Assembly: GCF_001949145.1 (NCBI RefSeq)
Contig: NW_019091721.1
Span: forward strand, 45,526 to 109,525
Origin: Acanthaster planci
Lineage: Eukaryota > Echinodermata > Asteroidea > Valvatida > Acanthasteridae
Length of the DNA stretch: 64,000 bases
Direction of reading: 5' to 3'
Within the stretch, counting starts at the first letter, position 1. Every line of letters begins with the position of its first letter. A program made the translations under genes and the position numbers. The notes under the pieces were generated by a model. The model was not told where the DNA came from, made no database searches, and saw only the letters and a list, made by a program, of their open reading frames with translations. Below, in pieces: positions 40,001 to 46,767 of this stretch.

Positions 40001-41266
40001 ACAGTATAATGCACATGTATGTCCAGTCTAGATCTATACATGCGCTTTGTAGACATGTGACGCATGTCTTATACTGAACAGAGTGAAAACTTATAGTACA
40101 AATACTGTATACAATCTGAAGTTGAAATGAACAGGTGATATAACATTAGCCAACACTTTCGGTTTCACCTCGCAGTGGTCATTTGTACAGGTGCCGGTAC
40201 CTTCTGGATATGATTATTGCTCTGTCATGTGATTTGTTGTCAACGCTAACGGCAGCATCATGTGATACACAAACTAAACAGGTCTGCCTTCCCTCATCCA
40301 AGATTACTGCCGAAAACCTGGCACAAGTCCAAGAACATCAGGCACATGCAAGTAGGGATGAGTGAGGTAGTAAACATTTACTTTCAAACTAAGCATCTAC
40401 ATGTAAGTGCTTTCATTTACGTGCATAGTACACTGGTACATGTGCATAGTACATGTATACATGATACACACCTGTGAACGTATCAGTATTTAATGTTTTC
40501 TCATGGAGTGAGTACTGTTTGACACCCTATTTTATCCTTTTTATAAAAAGCAGTGTCCATTCAGTACTGGACAGTTTACTCAACTTTTAACACAAACAAG
40601 CCCACAAGATGGATAAATTATGTCAAGGTCTTCTTTTGACCACAAATGGGAAGACTGTGCGTTATCATTGCCCAATTAGCCTGCATGTTGGTAGCAATGG
40701 GACGGACCCGCTTACACGTGTACATGTATCAATTGATGTCACAACATGAACTAACTTGGTCACACTGTTGTTATAAACTAGATTTAATTTACTGATTTTT
40801 TAAATCATTCCCAAGAACAGCCCTTCCATTATTTTATTTTCAAGTGTTTTTGACCATAATGTAAACTGTTTTTCTGTTGAGCCATTTTTGTTATCCAAAC
40901 AGCCTCAAGCCTCCCCTTCCCCTTAAAAGAAATTCATGATACATGTCCAGTACCTGTCTGCAAAAAAGGGAAATAATTCAGTTCATGCCCAAATATATCT
41001 GCCGACCACACAACAACATAGGCACTCAAAGCACCAAACTAAATTCCATGCAGGCAATTCTTCTGATCGTGTATTCTCAAGACAGTCAGTCACGTGGTGA
41101 AGTGGCCTTCTAAATCCCTGCTTTTGTACATTACATGTACATTGCTCAGTTTACCACATACTCTTACCTTCTGAGCAGCCTCTGTCTCCTCACTGGTGGT
41201 GAGGGAGATGAACGCCTCCCATCTACCTCGGAGGTTCCGCCCCATCCGTCCACCACCCTCCATCAT
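883..41266 (-). CDS. LYST: LYST, lysosomal trafficking regulator, 5' two thirds (28 coding exons; 3' end off window)
   Basis: LYST is a very large cytosolic BEACH-family protein that controls lysosome and lysosome-related organelle size and trafficking; human loss causes Chediak-Higashi syndrome. The translated exons follow human LYST (about 3800 residues) colinearly. Matches include HGRG near the N-terminus, CDYTHYTHHHH, KLILEQLGGGE, EEGYEADSE, WYIAPVQLPV, GIGVFVFLFAK, AIIQD, PPDINLL and LLANQL. Exon lengths and phases link without a frame break from 41266 to 883 (8161 nt, about 2720 codons). The window ends near human residue 2700, so the PH, BEACH and WD40 domains are outside. Most splice sites are GT-AG with good pyrimidine tracts. 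Identity is from memory of the human protein; exon edges are by eye. Other BEACH paralogues (NBEA, WDFY3, NBEAL) do not share these motifs. Confidence 0.95.
1795..2260. repeat. Dispersed repeat family 1, copy A
   Basis: Shares GGTGCACTTTTT, the GAGGGCGCTGTTGCT-type stretch, GGATGACATCA and GCTCATGAATATG in the same order with 56640-57050. It lies in the LYST intron between exons 27 and 28. No coding capacity. Confidence 0.6.
2611..2751 (-). CDS. LYST: LYST coding exon 27
   Basis: Encodes TTEFGMSLISESNLDDTMSL and SSEQEQLSDFCL, an acidic linker. Acceptor TTCCCCCAAG, donor GAAG|GTAGGC. Phase 1/1 keeps frame into exon 28. Confidence 0.75.
3200..3259 (-). CDS. LYST: LYST coding exon 26
   Basis: Small exon, phase 1/1, encoding ERKYEEYKWKRRNSSDSEAK, a basic linker. 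Acceptor TCTTTTCAG, donor AAAG|GTAGGT. Confidence 0.75.
3341..3440. repeat. 18-bp tandem repeat
   Basis: Five full units plus a partial unit of CTGAGCATGCGTATCGTT, nearly identical to one another, in the LYST intron between exons 25 and 26. Confidence 0.95.
3895..4105. repeat. Tandem duplication, 116-bp period
   Basis: GAGCACTCACCAGTAGCAAT and the following 75 bases at 3895 recur almost exactly at 4011. Recent local duplication in an intron; a pyrimidine-rich tract follows. Confidence 0.95.
4267..4422 (-). CDS. LYST: LYST coding exon 25
   Basis: IVYDTQCYIVKEVLDHFRAT aligns with human MAVALQLRVLQAAMEFIRTT, followed by KKAMTLQRSVSYSG. Acceptor AATGGCAG, donor CTCAG|GTAAGA. Phase 1/1. A second open frame exists but fails at the next junction. 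Confidence 0.85.
4922..5001 (-). CDS. LYST: LYST coding exon 24
   Basis: Encodes SVSQFDYFENMMLLLGGMEE (human [20 protein letters not shown]). It is needed to restore frame between exons 23 and 25. Acceptor AATTCAG at 5002; an alternative nine bases in would drop three residues. Donor CACG|GTAAGT. Confidence 0.85.
5152..5789 (-). CDS. LYST: LYST coding exon 23 with a large Ser/Asp-rich insertion
   Basis: Starts LFEGVESIAHVMLVNGLVET (human LNSCSKVADMLLDNGLLYV) and ends VQILIKDIHHFMACI (human CDIQQLFIAV). About 150 residues of Ser, Thr, Asp, Gly and Pro between them are far longer than the short human spacer. The long open frame on the plus strand here is a shadow. Confidence 0.9.
6368..6497 (-). 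CDS. LYST: LYST coding exon 22
   Basis: DRFQHVSSVLLMSLLENAVH aligns with human [20 protein letters not shown]. Acceptor CTCTTGTTCAG, donor CCAG|GTTTGT. Phase 2 to 0. Confidence 0.88.
6670..6988 (+). mobile_element. tRNA-derived SINE, family A, copy 1
   Basis: Starts with an A-box-like GTGGCCTGGTGGGTAGGG and a decayed B box (CTTTGAATCC), then a body with ACTCCCCAGAGAGTTGA and GATACTGTGCACC. Colinear with 28852-29200. Confidence 0.75.
8020..8430. repeat. Diverged tandem repeat, about 185-bp period
   Basis: GGGCAAAAATAAATAT, GATAATAAAT and CATGATGTC recur in order at about 8165-8225 and 8339-8400, with earlier partial copies. A/T-rich LYST intron sequence. Confidence 0.6.
8768..8937 (-). CDS. 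LYST: LYST coding exon 21
   Basis: Encodes LLDVFFHRAS and FLKRKSFHLLANQLHQYPAT, matching human LLDAYFARAS and [20 protein letters not shown]. Phase 0 to 2. Confidence 0.94.
9545..9840 (-). CDS. LYST: LYST coding exon 20
   Basis: LCSGLLNLLSEALVVLPDSS and TLIVLAHHDSPLIRTRVIQ match human CCGLYELLSGVLLILPDVL and TLLVLVNHPSPAIQQGVIK. Donor ACAG|GTATGT. The intron on its 5' side holds the 10489-10916 assembly gap. Confidence 0.93.
10489..10916. other. Assembly gap (428 N)
   Basis: Run of N in the LYST intron between exons 19 and 20. The neighbouring exons join in frame without it. Confidence 1.
11185..11313 (-). CDS. LYST: LYST coding exon 19
   Basis: Ser-rich linker exon (MSSLDDSSDQSETSSETAK). 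The acceptor at 11314 (ATCGTTTAG) is the one that keeps frame from exon 18; the nearer TACAG would hit a stop. Conservation is low, as in the matching human linker, so this exon rests mainly on phase and splice sites. Confidence 0.72.
12517..12715 (-). CDS. LYST: LYST coding exon 18
   Basis: Encodes QPPDINLLAEVCDFLLAIHP and NTFVCHAQSSFYFS, matching human [20 protein letters not shown] and NTYVCHNPTNFYFS. Phase 0 to 1. Confidence 0.95.
13290..13571 (-). CDS. LYST: LYST coding exon 17
   Basis: Encodes QAIIQDTSLVSQLLLAWRIW and LIHADHPYQAFNITQLL, close to human [20 protein letters not shown] and LIRADHHQQMFNIKQLL. Acceptor CATCCCAG, donor CAAG|GTGAGC. 94 codons, phase 0/0. Confidence 0.95.
14193..14366 (-). 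CDS. LYST: LYST coding exon 16
   Basis: Encodes AKALKLIMRLRSC and TPKCIVGFEMLR (human KQKCIVGFYILK). Donor GAGG|GTAGGT. 58 codons, phase 0/0. Confidence 0.92.
14957..15211 (-). CDS. LYST: LYST coding exon 15
   Basis: Encodes ESLVITYSPGN, CHYEPVG and ESGGIGVFVFLFAK (human EIGGTGIFVFLFAR). Acceptor TTCTTTCAG, donor TAAG|GTTGGC (GT with a less usual +3/+4). 85 codons, phase 0/0. Confidence 0.92.
15445..15638 (-). CDS. LYST: LYST coding exon 14
   Basis: Starts DARVLNQEVAFHLYSMGPDC (human AKVGSQEAFYLYACGPN). The acceptor GAAACAG at 15639 rather than ATCAG at 15619 is needed for both frame and alignment. Donor CCGG|GTGGGT. Confidence 0.9.
16109..16292 (-). CDS. LYST: LYST coding exon 13
   Basis: Last strands of the concanavalin A-like domain: TVIINGQLQRDF, YCLLGHCVQE (human FCMIGHCLSSQ) and GSWQLGNVMLFN (human GKWDLGNLLLFN). 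Donor AATG|GTGAGC, phase 0 to 1. Confidence 0.92.
17055..17290 (+). repeat. Dispersed repeat family 2, copy A
   Basis: Shares GGCTCCTTTG, a GAAATGCA...CATTAC block and GGGGTGCTTCT...TCAAGG in order with 29805-30050. Non-coding intron sequence. Confidence 0.5.
17503..17638 (-). CDS. LYST: LYST coding exon 12
   Basis: Encodes LLSLSVWQHLTLGYEEK, matching human FLPSKWQHLVLTYLQQ. Acceptor CTCTCCACAG, donor AATG|GTAAAT. Phase 2 to 0. Confidence 0.9.
18079..18229 (-). CDS. LYST: LYST coding exon 11
   Basis: Encodes GLHLFSVGNRDLMMQVWVEA, matching human CIHIISLGSKALMIQVWADP in the concanavalin A-like fold. Donor AAG|GTAAAG is clear. The acceptor (GAATGCAG) is weak, but its phase fits exon 10 exactly. 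Confidence 0.82.
18230..19797. other. LYST intron between exons 10 and 11
   Basis: 1.6 kb without a coding signal. It contains CA/GT-rich sequence with short TACATGTAC palindromes near 19140-19215 and A/T-rich runs; nothing else recognised. Confidence 0.6.
19798..20278 (-). CDS. LYST: LYST coding exon 10
   Basis: Begins DEDLLCTLLTIVDNTPSLP and runs through a Ser/Glu-rich linker to SPWYIAPVQLPV (human SWHIAPVHLPL) and GKGFFIAAWLKVDEL (human SEGFSVSLWFNVECI), the entry into the concanavalin A-like domain. Donor CAGG|GTAAAC. Open frames in other registers here are shadows. Confidence 0.9.
21065..21174 (-). CDS. LYST: LYST coding exon 9
   Basis: Encodes ERVLLLELFAVLVQHNL and ELREFLQLFPTG, aligning with human [20 protein letters not shown]. 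Acceptor ATTTTACCAG, donor CATG|GTATGT. Phase 1 to 0. Confidence 0.88.
21270..21540. repeat. CACAAGA-rich tandem array with an inverted tail
   Basis: Repeats of CACAAGATTCCAAAAGA and ACAAGATCCCACA at 21275-21420, followed at 21490-21530 by three GGTCTTGTG motifs in opposite sense. The stretch could fold back. It sits between LYST exons 8 and 9. Confidence 0.6.
21655..21933 (-). CDS. LYST: LYST coding exon 8
   Basis: Encodes SQGEVDL and HPQVCLLLLELLEG (human YPEICMLELNLLS), then a helical segment. Donor GTCAG|GTGAGG. Phase 1 to 1. Confidence 0.9.
22412..22571 (-). CDS. LYST: LYST coding exon 7
   Basis: Acidic exon containing EEGYEADSE, identical to a human LYST motif, preceded by SSDSQSEVSDM. 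Acceptor TTCTTTCAG, donor TTCCG|GTAAAA, phase 0 to 1. Confidence 0.92.
22875..23045 (-). CDS. LYST: LYST coding exon 6
   Basis: 57 codons, phase 0/0. LGRPVAEMLLKVAQMQVYVH matches human LAKPLFDALLRVALGNYSAD. Acceptor TTCCATTCCAG, donor CTAT|GTAAGT. Confidence 0.9.
23218..26144 (-). CDS. LYST: LYST coding exon 5 (large, 2927 bp)
   Basis: One open exon of about 975 codons. It opens with a basic/Ser-rich stretch, then FDLCLVLLSLLERL (human FDLCHVLLSLLEKV), CDYTHYTHHHH (human CEYSHFMHHH), CCIAVIVEMLLGLLEKV, GGVCCCLLPK and KLILEQLGGGE, then acidic Ser-rich linkers and the segment ending LRICLTLQGRVE. Acceptor GATCTTCCCAG, donor GGAG|GTAAGA. The run past the donor to 23059 in the same frame is intron read-through. 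It supplies most of the N-terminal ARM/HEAT-like solenoid. Confidence 0.95.
26145..29206. other. LYST intron between exons 4 and 5
   Basis: 3 kb intron; A/T-rich at its exon 5 end, then TACATGTAC arrays near 26540-26570 and 27340-27410, TACCGGTA palindromes, and the SINE at 28852-29200. No coding signal. Confidence 0.6.
28852..29200 (+). mobile_element. tRNA-derived SINE, family A, copy 2
   Basis: A box GAGGCCTAGCAGTTAGGG and intact B box GGTTCGAATCC, then the same body as copy 1. It ends within about ten bases of the donor of LYST exon 4. Confidence 0.8.
29207..29294 (-). CDS. LYST: LYST coding exon 4
   Basis: Short exon encoding DFVCLLVQFIEEAMYLPV, matching human EELLTLLLSLLPLVWKIPV. Donor AAAG|GTAGGC; acceptor CTTCAG after a C-rich tract. 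Phase 0 to 1, joining exon 5 as a GAT codon. The intron-side donor is bordered within about 10 bp by a SINE. Confidence 0.88.
29805..30050 (+). repeat. Dispersed repeat family 2, copy B
   Basis: Diverged copy of 17055-17290, same orientation, in the LYST intron between exons 3 and 4. Confidence 0.5.
31282..31483 (-). CDS. LYST: LYST coding exon 3
   Basis: Acceptor TTCTTTACAG at 31484, donor CCAG|GTGCGT. VRQFMADIQEL corresponds to human AREFLTDVNRL, and LLHGRGWLVLNALCNL to human LVHGRGFLLLTKLNS. Between them is a Pro/Ser-rich spacer. Phase 2 to 0. Confidence 0.9.
34637..34802. mobile_element. Fold-back element (near-perfect inverted repeat)
   Basis: Arms of about 75 bp: CCAAGAGTTTGCAACGCGTT on the left and its near-complement AACGCATTGCAAACTCTTGG on the right, continuing inward to GTTGACCC/GGGTCGAC. 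Non-autonomous MITE or fold-back. CCAAT-type motifs occur in each arm. Confidence 0.75.
35094..36030. other. Assembly gap (937 N)
   Basis: Run of N in the LYST intron between exons 2 and 3. Both sides are palindrome-rich TACATGTAC sequence, the likely reason assembly failed. Confidence 1.
36651..36870. repeat. 19-bp tandem array of TACATGTACATG units
   Basis: About eleven units of TATATCCTACATGTACATG, some with an extra TACATG. Both strands are open because the units carry no in-frame stops, giving false tandem ORFs. Confidence 0.95.
38561..38652 (-). CDS. LYST: LYST coding exon 2
   Basis: Acceptor TTTGTGCAG|GAAAAG and donor TTCTG|GTGAGT. It encodes EKHLRLEDFLHAFLLMSANP and onward, phase 0 to 2. 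A helical N-terminal segment; no clear human counterpart, consistent with a lineage-specific N-terminal extension. Confidence 0.75.
38865..39600. mobile_element. Inverted-repeat element with CCGACGCCTCA subrepeats
   Basis: Several AAGTCCGACGCCTCA-type units at 38873-39045 and their complements (TGAGGCGTCGGACTT) at 39490-39585. Symmetrical ends with tandem subterminal repeats, no ORF. Likely a non-autonomous DNA transposon. Confidence 0.6.
41168..41266 (-). CDS. LYST: LYST coding exon 1
   Basis: Tandem ATG-ATG at 41266/41263, with an in-frame stop 12 codons upstream, sets the start. It encodes 33 residues beginning MMEGGGRMGRNL, ending in phase 0 at donor AAG|GTAAGA. Exons 1 and 2 add about 60 residues before the point where human LYST begins. 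The intron to exon 2 holds the 38.9-39.6 kb inverted-repeat element. Confidence 0.8.
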
Positions 41267-41365
41267 CTTTGCAAGTACAGGTAGTTCTTCCACAGAGTTT
41301 TATTCACACATCACTTAGAGAGGAATGCTCATATGATCCCACCATAATCATCCAGTGCATCCGGT
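41267..41365 (-). other. LYST: LYST 5' UTR part of the start exon, with an upstream ORF
   Basis: A strong minus-strand acceptor (TTATTCCCTCTTCGCAG) ends at 41366, so the exon holding the LYST start begins at 41365. Within this leader lies a short uORF: ATG at 41360, TGA at 41306-41304, 18 codons, in a different frame from LYST. A TAA at 41302-41300, in frame with LYST, closes off any longer start. Confidence 0.6.
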
Positions 41366-43401
41366 CTGCGAAGAGGGAATAAAATAAGAACATCACCAAA
41401 GAACAAAGTTCAAGTGCACATGTGTAGATGATAAAAGGATTCTACACAATCTTAGTGATTACACAACTGTAACTTATTTATGCACCCTCACAAATAAAAG
41501 GACACATGAAATAGGACTTTTGTACCAGTAGGAAAGCTTTCTTGCAATGTTACTATGACTTTCCACCTCCTTTGTCGCAGTAAAAGGGAGAACTCAACAA
41601 CATATTGGTTTTTAAGGTTAATGGAAATATCAATATTTATGAGCTAATGTGTAATGTCATCCATGGCAGAACAGGAATTGTTCCAAAGCTCTTTCTACAA
41701 ATACAAGTAATGATGAATGTTTATCACAATTTCTACATTAATTTCTTGTTCCAAGTAAGTTCAACTTTTTATTTGTTTACCACTTTAAGTTATTTGGACA
41801 ATAGCAATAGCCAATATTTCTTCAAAACTTTGGGGGAGGGGGGAACTGTGACGGACAATTGTTTTTCAAATTACCTTTTCTTATGCCTTTTCGACAAGTA
41901 ATGCCTTGTGTGACAAAAGAAAACTACTGTAGCGCCCTCTAAAATGTGTGGATGATAGGATTTTCTGAGAATGGAAAAACTATCACCTTCTTGCCACTTT
42001 AATGAAAGTAAGTATTGAAATCTTCCTTGAATTGTTGTAACACATGGCACTATGAACAAAAACAATTTGAGTTGAAAGTCAAGCTGTGGAAATGTGTTAC
42101 TGGTGAAAGTTGCATCGTCATACCGGGGGAGGGGTAGCTTTCCTGTGGTTGCATCATGTACATACATTTATACATGTATTAGTTCAGCATGGAAAATGTG
42201 TCTATAGTAGACTGGATACACGCATATTCCTGGACATGTACATGTACAACATAAAGTGAAAATGGACCATGAGTGGCTCAGTAATTGAGTAACACTAGAC
42301 AAAAATACATATGTATTACTCAGTTGAGCACATCTGGTACATGTAACAAATATAGGTTTGTTCTGAAAGCAAAATTAGCACAAGGTTAGTGGCCATGTCA
42401 GTAACTCTGCCTTGAAGTGAACCACATTTTATTATTTTGTCCCCCAGTGAACTTGTTAAAACAGTTTGAACTTAACTTCAAACTCTCTCAAAACCAAATC
42501 ATGCAAGGTGACTTTCAAATGCTACATAACAGAACATTTTTTATAAAGAAACAATTTATTTCAATTTTTTTTTAATTTGCTGCAGGCAAAGAAAACAAGT
42601 TGCAAAAAAGAACCGGCTGACTTCTATCGCATTCACAATCTCAGTAACCCAATGCAGAGACCACTTCAAATTTCCGCAACTACAAATAATCTGCATTTCC
42701 CTCAGTGCTTCGGGATAATGTACATGTACATGTAAATGTACATGAACTTTGTGTAGGCAAGGTTAAAGTCTTCAAAAACCAAAAGGTGCGAATGGTTTTT
42801 ATGCACCAATGCCTATCTGAGGTTTTCAGAGCGGAATCAAACAGATAATGTACCGGGTAAGGCCAGTAACACAAGGTACAAGTACATGTACATGTGTAAT
42901 CTTTTTGAAGTAACGTCCATTTGTTATAAGAGCAGACAAGGCTGCACCAGCTTGTCTATGGCTACTTACATGTATTTATGAATACGCATGCATCAAAAAA
43001 CCATACAGGTACAATGTGCATGTTCCACAGTACCATTATTTCTACAATGTGCCAATTAAACTGGGGTGATGGGGTAGGTCAAGGTGATGAGGAAGTAGAA
43101 AGATTTACATTTTTTTTTCTTTTGTCTGCCATACCATCCCCTTACATACGATAAACAGCACGAGGGAAGGTGTCAACTTTCCTGCAGGCTGAAGGCATCC
43201 AAAAGGTAGAATAATTTGGTACTGGTAAGTTGTTCTCCCTTTCCATTTATCAAATAGCACATTTTATCTTCGGGTCCCAATTCCACATCGAGATGCTCAT
43301 CAGCGATGATCTCCTGACCCCCAATCTGTTATCTTTTAACCCTAAGCCCCTAGGGTGTATGTAAAATCGTACTGAAATTGGAGGATTTGGGACTGTTAGG
43401 G

Positions 43402-44202
43402 TTAAAGACCAACTCCAACTATGCTAACTTTTCTCATATTAAATACTGTTCAGAAGAGCAAAGTCTAATAACAGCGGCACATATCTCCCTTGCAATACAC
43501 GTTTTTGTGTTAATCAAACACAGATTTTGGACCAATTTTTCCTTTGAGTCCAGTCTGGTGTTGTAAAAATGGAAGTGTTGTTACGACTCATTAGCATCTA
43601 CATGTAATGAAGATTGATTTTGTGATGTATTACTGTAGAGAGGAAATACCACAGGATGTGTGTTTAGGCATGCATAGCATACGTAGCCACGGACGACAGC
43701 ACAAACTTGACGAATGCTCTCATTCTTTGGCAACTCGAAGAATTTCAATCCCGGTTCTTTCGCAGAATTTCTCGTACATCCACCAATGACGCACAATTTC
43801 GGCATTATTGTAAATCATGAAGAAAGGAGCACAAAACTCTTGACGGAAGAGAGACAATGCGGCACAGTAGACCCGGCACACAGATCGATCCAAAGTGCCT
43901 GGTGCACGCACATGTAACAGTAGCTCCAAGTTCTTGTACATTTGTAGTGGAACCTGTCGTGCCATAGATACCAGTTCCAATATTTTCTCCACTATTACAT
44001 CATACAACTTGCATTTCCCAACAGCGGCGTCAGCGGTCAGATTGTGAAAATTTTTCAAAAAACTCAAAAGACTGTTTAAAAGTTTTTAAAAGCAAAATTA
44101 CAAAAAAATACAGATGTAAAACAGACATAATGATTTATTACACACTAAACACAATAATAGTTCATTTTCAAAACTTTTAAAACCATTGGAGTTGGTCTTT
44201 AA
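43402..44202. mobile_element. TTAA-flanked DNA transposon remnant, Kolobok-like
   Basis: Perfect 17-bp terminal inverted repeat TTAAAGACCAACTCCAA at 43402 and, inverted, at 44202. It encloses a THAP-domain remnant on the minus strand. TTAA target sites and THAP-containing transposases together are known for Kolobok elements. About 800 bp, so internally deleted. Confidence 0.65.
43581..43805 (-). pseudogene. THAP zinc-finger fragment of a transposase
   Basis: Starts MPKLCVIGGC (M-x3-C-x4-C, as in THAP domains), then LKFFELPKN in the place of the conserved F-x-x-F-P motif. The expected Trp is Cys (RQVCAVVR) and the second C-x2-H pair is missing. Decayed or truncated. Confidence 0.6.
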
Positions 44203-44956
44203 TATCAAACAAACAAACAAATTATAATTTACGAATGATTACAATTTACAATGTACATGTAAGCATACTCAGACGTGCAAACAGGGAACTGACTGCAAAT
44301 GGCATTTTCTCACAAGACCAAAATGGGAATTTCAAATAAAGCTTTTTCCTTTTGTTTTCCCCTCATGTGTAGCCCACAAGCCACCCAACTAACCAACCAA
44401 GGCCCAGTGTACTGTACCTGGTACATTGTACATGTACATTTTCCCATTCCGTTTCTATGTACATGTACTTGTCATACGTGTACTCCTACATTTACATGGG
44501 ATAGGCATCTGACGTGTTAAAACTCAAAGTCACCCAAATCCTCACATCTTCCCCTATAGCTGTAGAGCTGCCAAGATGGTGAAAAAACAGTGATTTGCGG
44601 AGACTTCTCTAGGAATGCATTTGGGATGTCAACTAACACTGATCAAACAGCCACAGAGCCAAGCAAAGGGTCTTCTCATAGACTCTTGCACATGTAAAAA
44701 TGCATACGTGTACATGTGTACGTAAAGTACACCTACATTCATGTACCGGTACGTGTATACTTGAACAAGATGTCCATGTACATGTGCATGTGCATGTGTG
44801 CACTGTTACACATGTATTTAATCACGGGGAAAACTTGTTAAATGTCGACTACCCTTACTAGCAAACATGTGGTTGGTGGATACAAACTGTAGCAGAAAGT
44901 GTACGAACTTTCGTAACTTTTGTTGTGCATAATAATGAGGACTAGTGTAGTTTGTA

Positions 44957-45700
44957 CATGTCCTGTGACATCAGGATGGGCGGAGCGTAGCGCTCTGTGT
45001 ACATGTAGCTAGTAAGCTCTTCGGTTTGCGTGTCATCAAGGCAAGCGTGTAAGTGCGCGGAGCTTGCTCTTTGTTGGATTTTGCTAGTTCAGCGAAGCTC
45101 TGTAGACGTGAGATCTTGGTGCTCTTGGTGGTGTGGCGTATGCTGCCTCCGTGTAGTATTACACAGGTTGTATGGTCCAGCCGTTCACTTGCAGGTGCAT
45201 TATAGTAGATTTGGGCTGGGCCCATGGTGCCGTGGTGTTTAGTGCATGCAGGCCGTTATCGCTACAGTGACACTGGCTATGCAATGCGATGTACATGTTA
45301 TTAAGGCAGTGCGGCATTGAGATGTGTAGTACTACATGTACTTGGGTCCAGCATTGGTGATTGATCTCATGTTTGGCAACGTTGGATGTGCATTGCTGAT
45401 AGCATTCATGCGATGCCACATTGTTTTGTGCATTGTATATAGGAGTTGCGTGTGGCATCAGTGCGTTGTTGATTGGCGCAACGCAGTGTGATATTACCTG
45501 TGTATTGCTAATAGCCTCTCCTCAAGACCACGCAAAACAATAGAGGTTGTAATAAAGCTTACCCAATACGAATTAGCCCTAATCACTTTATCAATTAATT
45601 ATCCGTTGAGTGTCTGAATAAATCACATTGTTGTTGAGGTTACCAGCAATCCAATTGCCAGCTGTCCTTGTTGTTATGTATTGTCTTATTGGCAGAAAGC
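44957..45700 (+). mobile_element. Possible solo LTR
   Basis: Opens TGTGACATCAGGATGGGCGG, with GC-richer, CpG-containing sequence unlike its surroundings, a TATATA at about 45437 and an AATAAA near 45550. No partner LTR, primer-binding site or pol ORF seen; the right boundary is a guess. Confidence 0.3.
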
Positions 45701-46282
45701 ATCACAGTCATCATAATCAGCAGTATAATTCCACCAAAACAGATCTGCTCCCTTAGCTTTTACATGTAGGTCACTTTGAGTGATCTCTGGACCGAGGAGG
45801 AACTCGAGTTTAGGCTAGAGTCGAGACCCCAACCGGTTTCAGACTTGATCCTCAAACTTAGGTTAGGCCCGGGGAAACAACCACACCATCACAATATGTA
45901 CATTTGTACGGTACATGTACCAATACAATATACATGTAATACATGCTGCATCTGCAGGGCAGTGTTGTAGTGGAGACAATTATACATGTACATGTATGTA
46001 CTGAGTTCATCACCAGACACATGACCGGACACATGACCAGTCACAAGACAAGTAGCAGAGTGAAAAATGCTTTAATTGCAGTGCAGCTGAATACATGCAC
46101 CCGTACCTTGCAACTTCAAATCCAACTGGAGGTCTTGCGATGGTCTTAAGAGGTCTCAACTATCTCCAGGTGAACACTAAAGCAGAACAGAGGTGGTAAC
46201 AAGTCAACTTTTGCAAGTCCAAGTCAAGTCACAAGTCAATTATTGCAAGTCTAAGTCAAGTCATTTGGTCGAGTCACAAGTC

Positions 46283-46655
46283 NNNNNNNNNNNNNNNNNN
46301 NNNNNNNNNNNNNNNNNNNNNNNNNNNNNNNNNNNNNNNNNNNNNNNNNNNNNNNNNNNNNNNNNNNNNNNNNNNNNNNNNNNNNNNNNNNNNNNNNNNN
46401 NNNNNNNNNNNNNNNNNNNNNNNNNNNNNNNNNNNNNNNNNNNNNNNNNNNNNNNNNNNNNNNNNNNNNNNNNNNNNNNNNNNNNNNNNNNNNNNNNNNN
46501 NNNNNNNNNNNNNNNNNNNNNNNNNNNNNNNNNNNNNNNNNNNNNNNNNNNNNNNNNNNNNNNNNNNNNNNNNNNNNNNNNNNNNNNNNNNNNNNNNNNN
46601 NNNNNNNNNNNNNNNNNNNNNNNNNNNNNNNNNNNNNNNNNNNNNNNNNNNNNNN
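46283..46655. other. Assembly gap (373 N)
   Basis: Run of N directly after a tandem AAGTCAAGTCACAAGTC-type repeat at 46200-46282, which probably continues into it. Confidence 1.
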
Positions 46656-46767
46656 TCTAATCCCTTCTCCAGACTTCCCGCCTTCACGCATCATCGGACT
46701 AATCCCTGTCTCCAGAATCCTCCACCAGACTACTTAAGCTCCACTCCCAGTCAGTATCCGGCATTGT

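Noticed and set aside
883-41266. Another BEACH protein such as NBEA, NBEAL or WDFY3
   Set aside because: Several motifs match LYST specifically and in order; none of those paralogues has them.
43720-44067. 115-residue minus-strand open frame overlapping the THAP fragment
   Set aside because: Different frame, no recognisable domain; chance ORF inside the transposon remnant.
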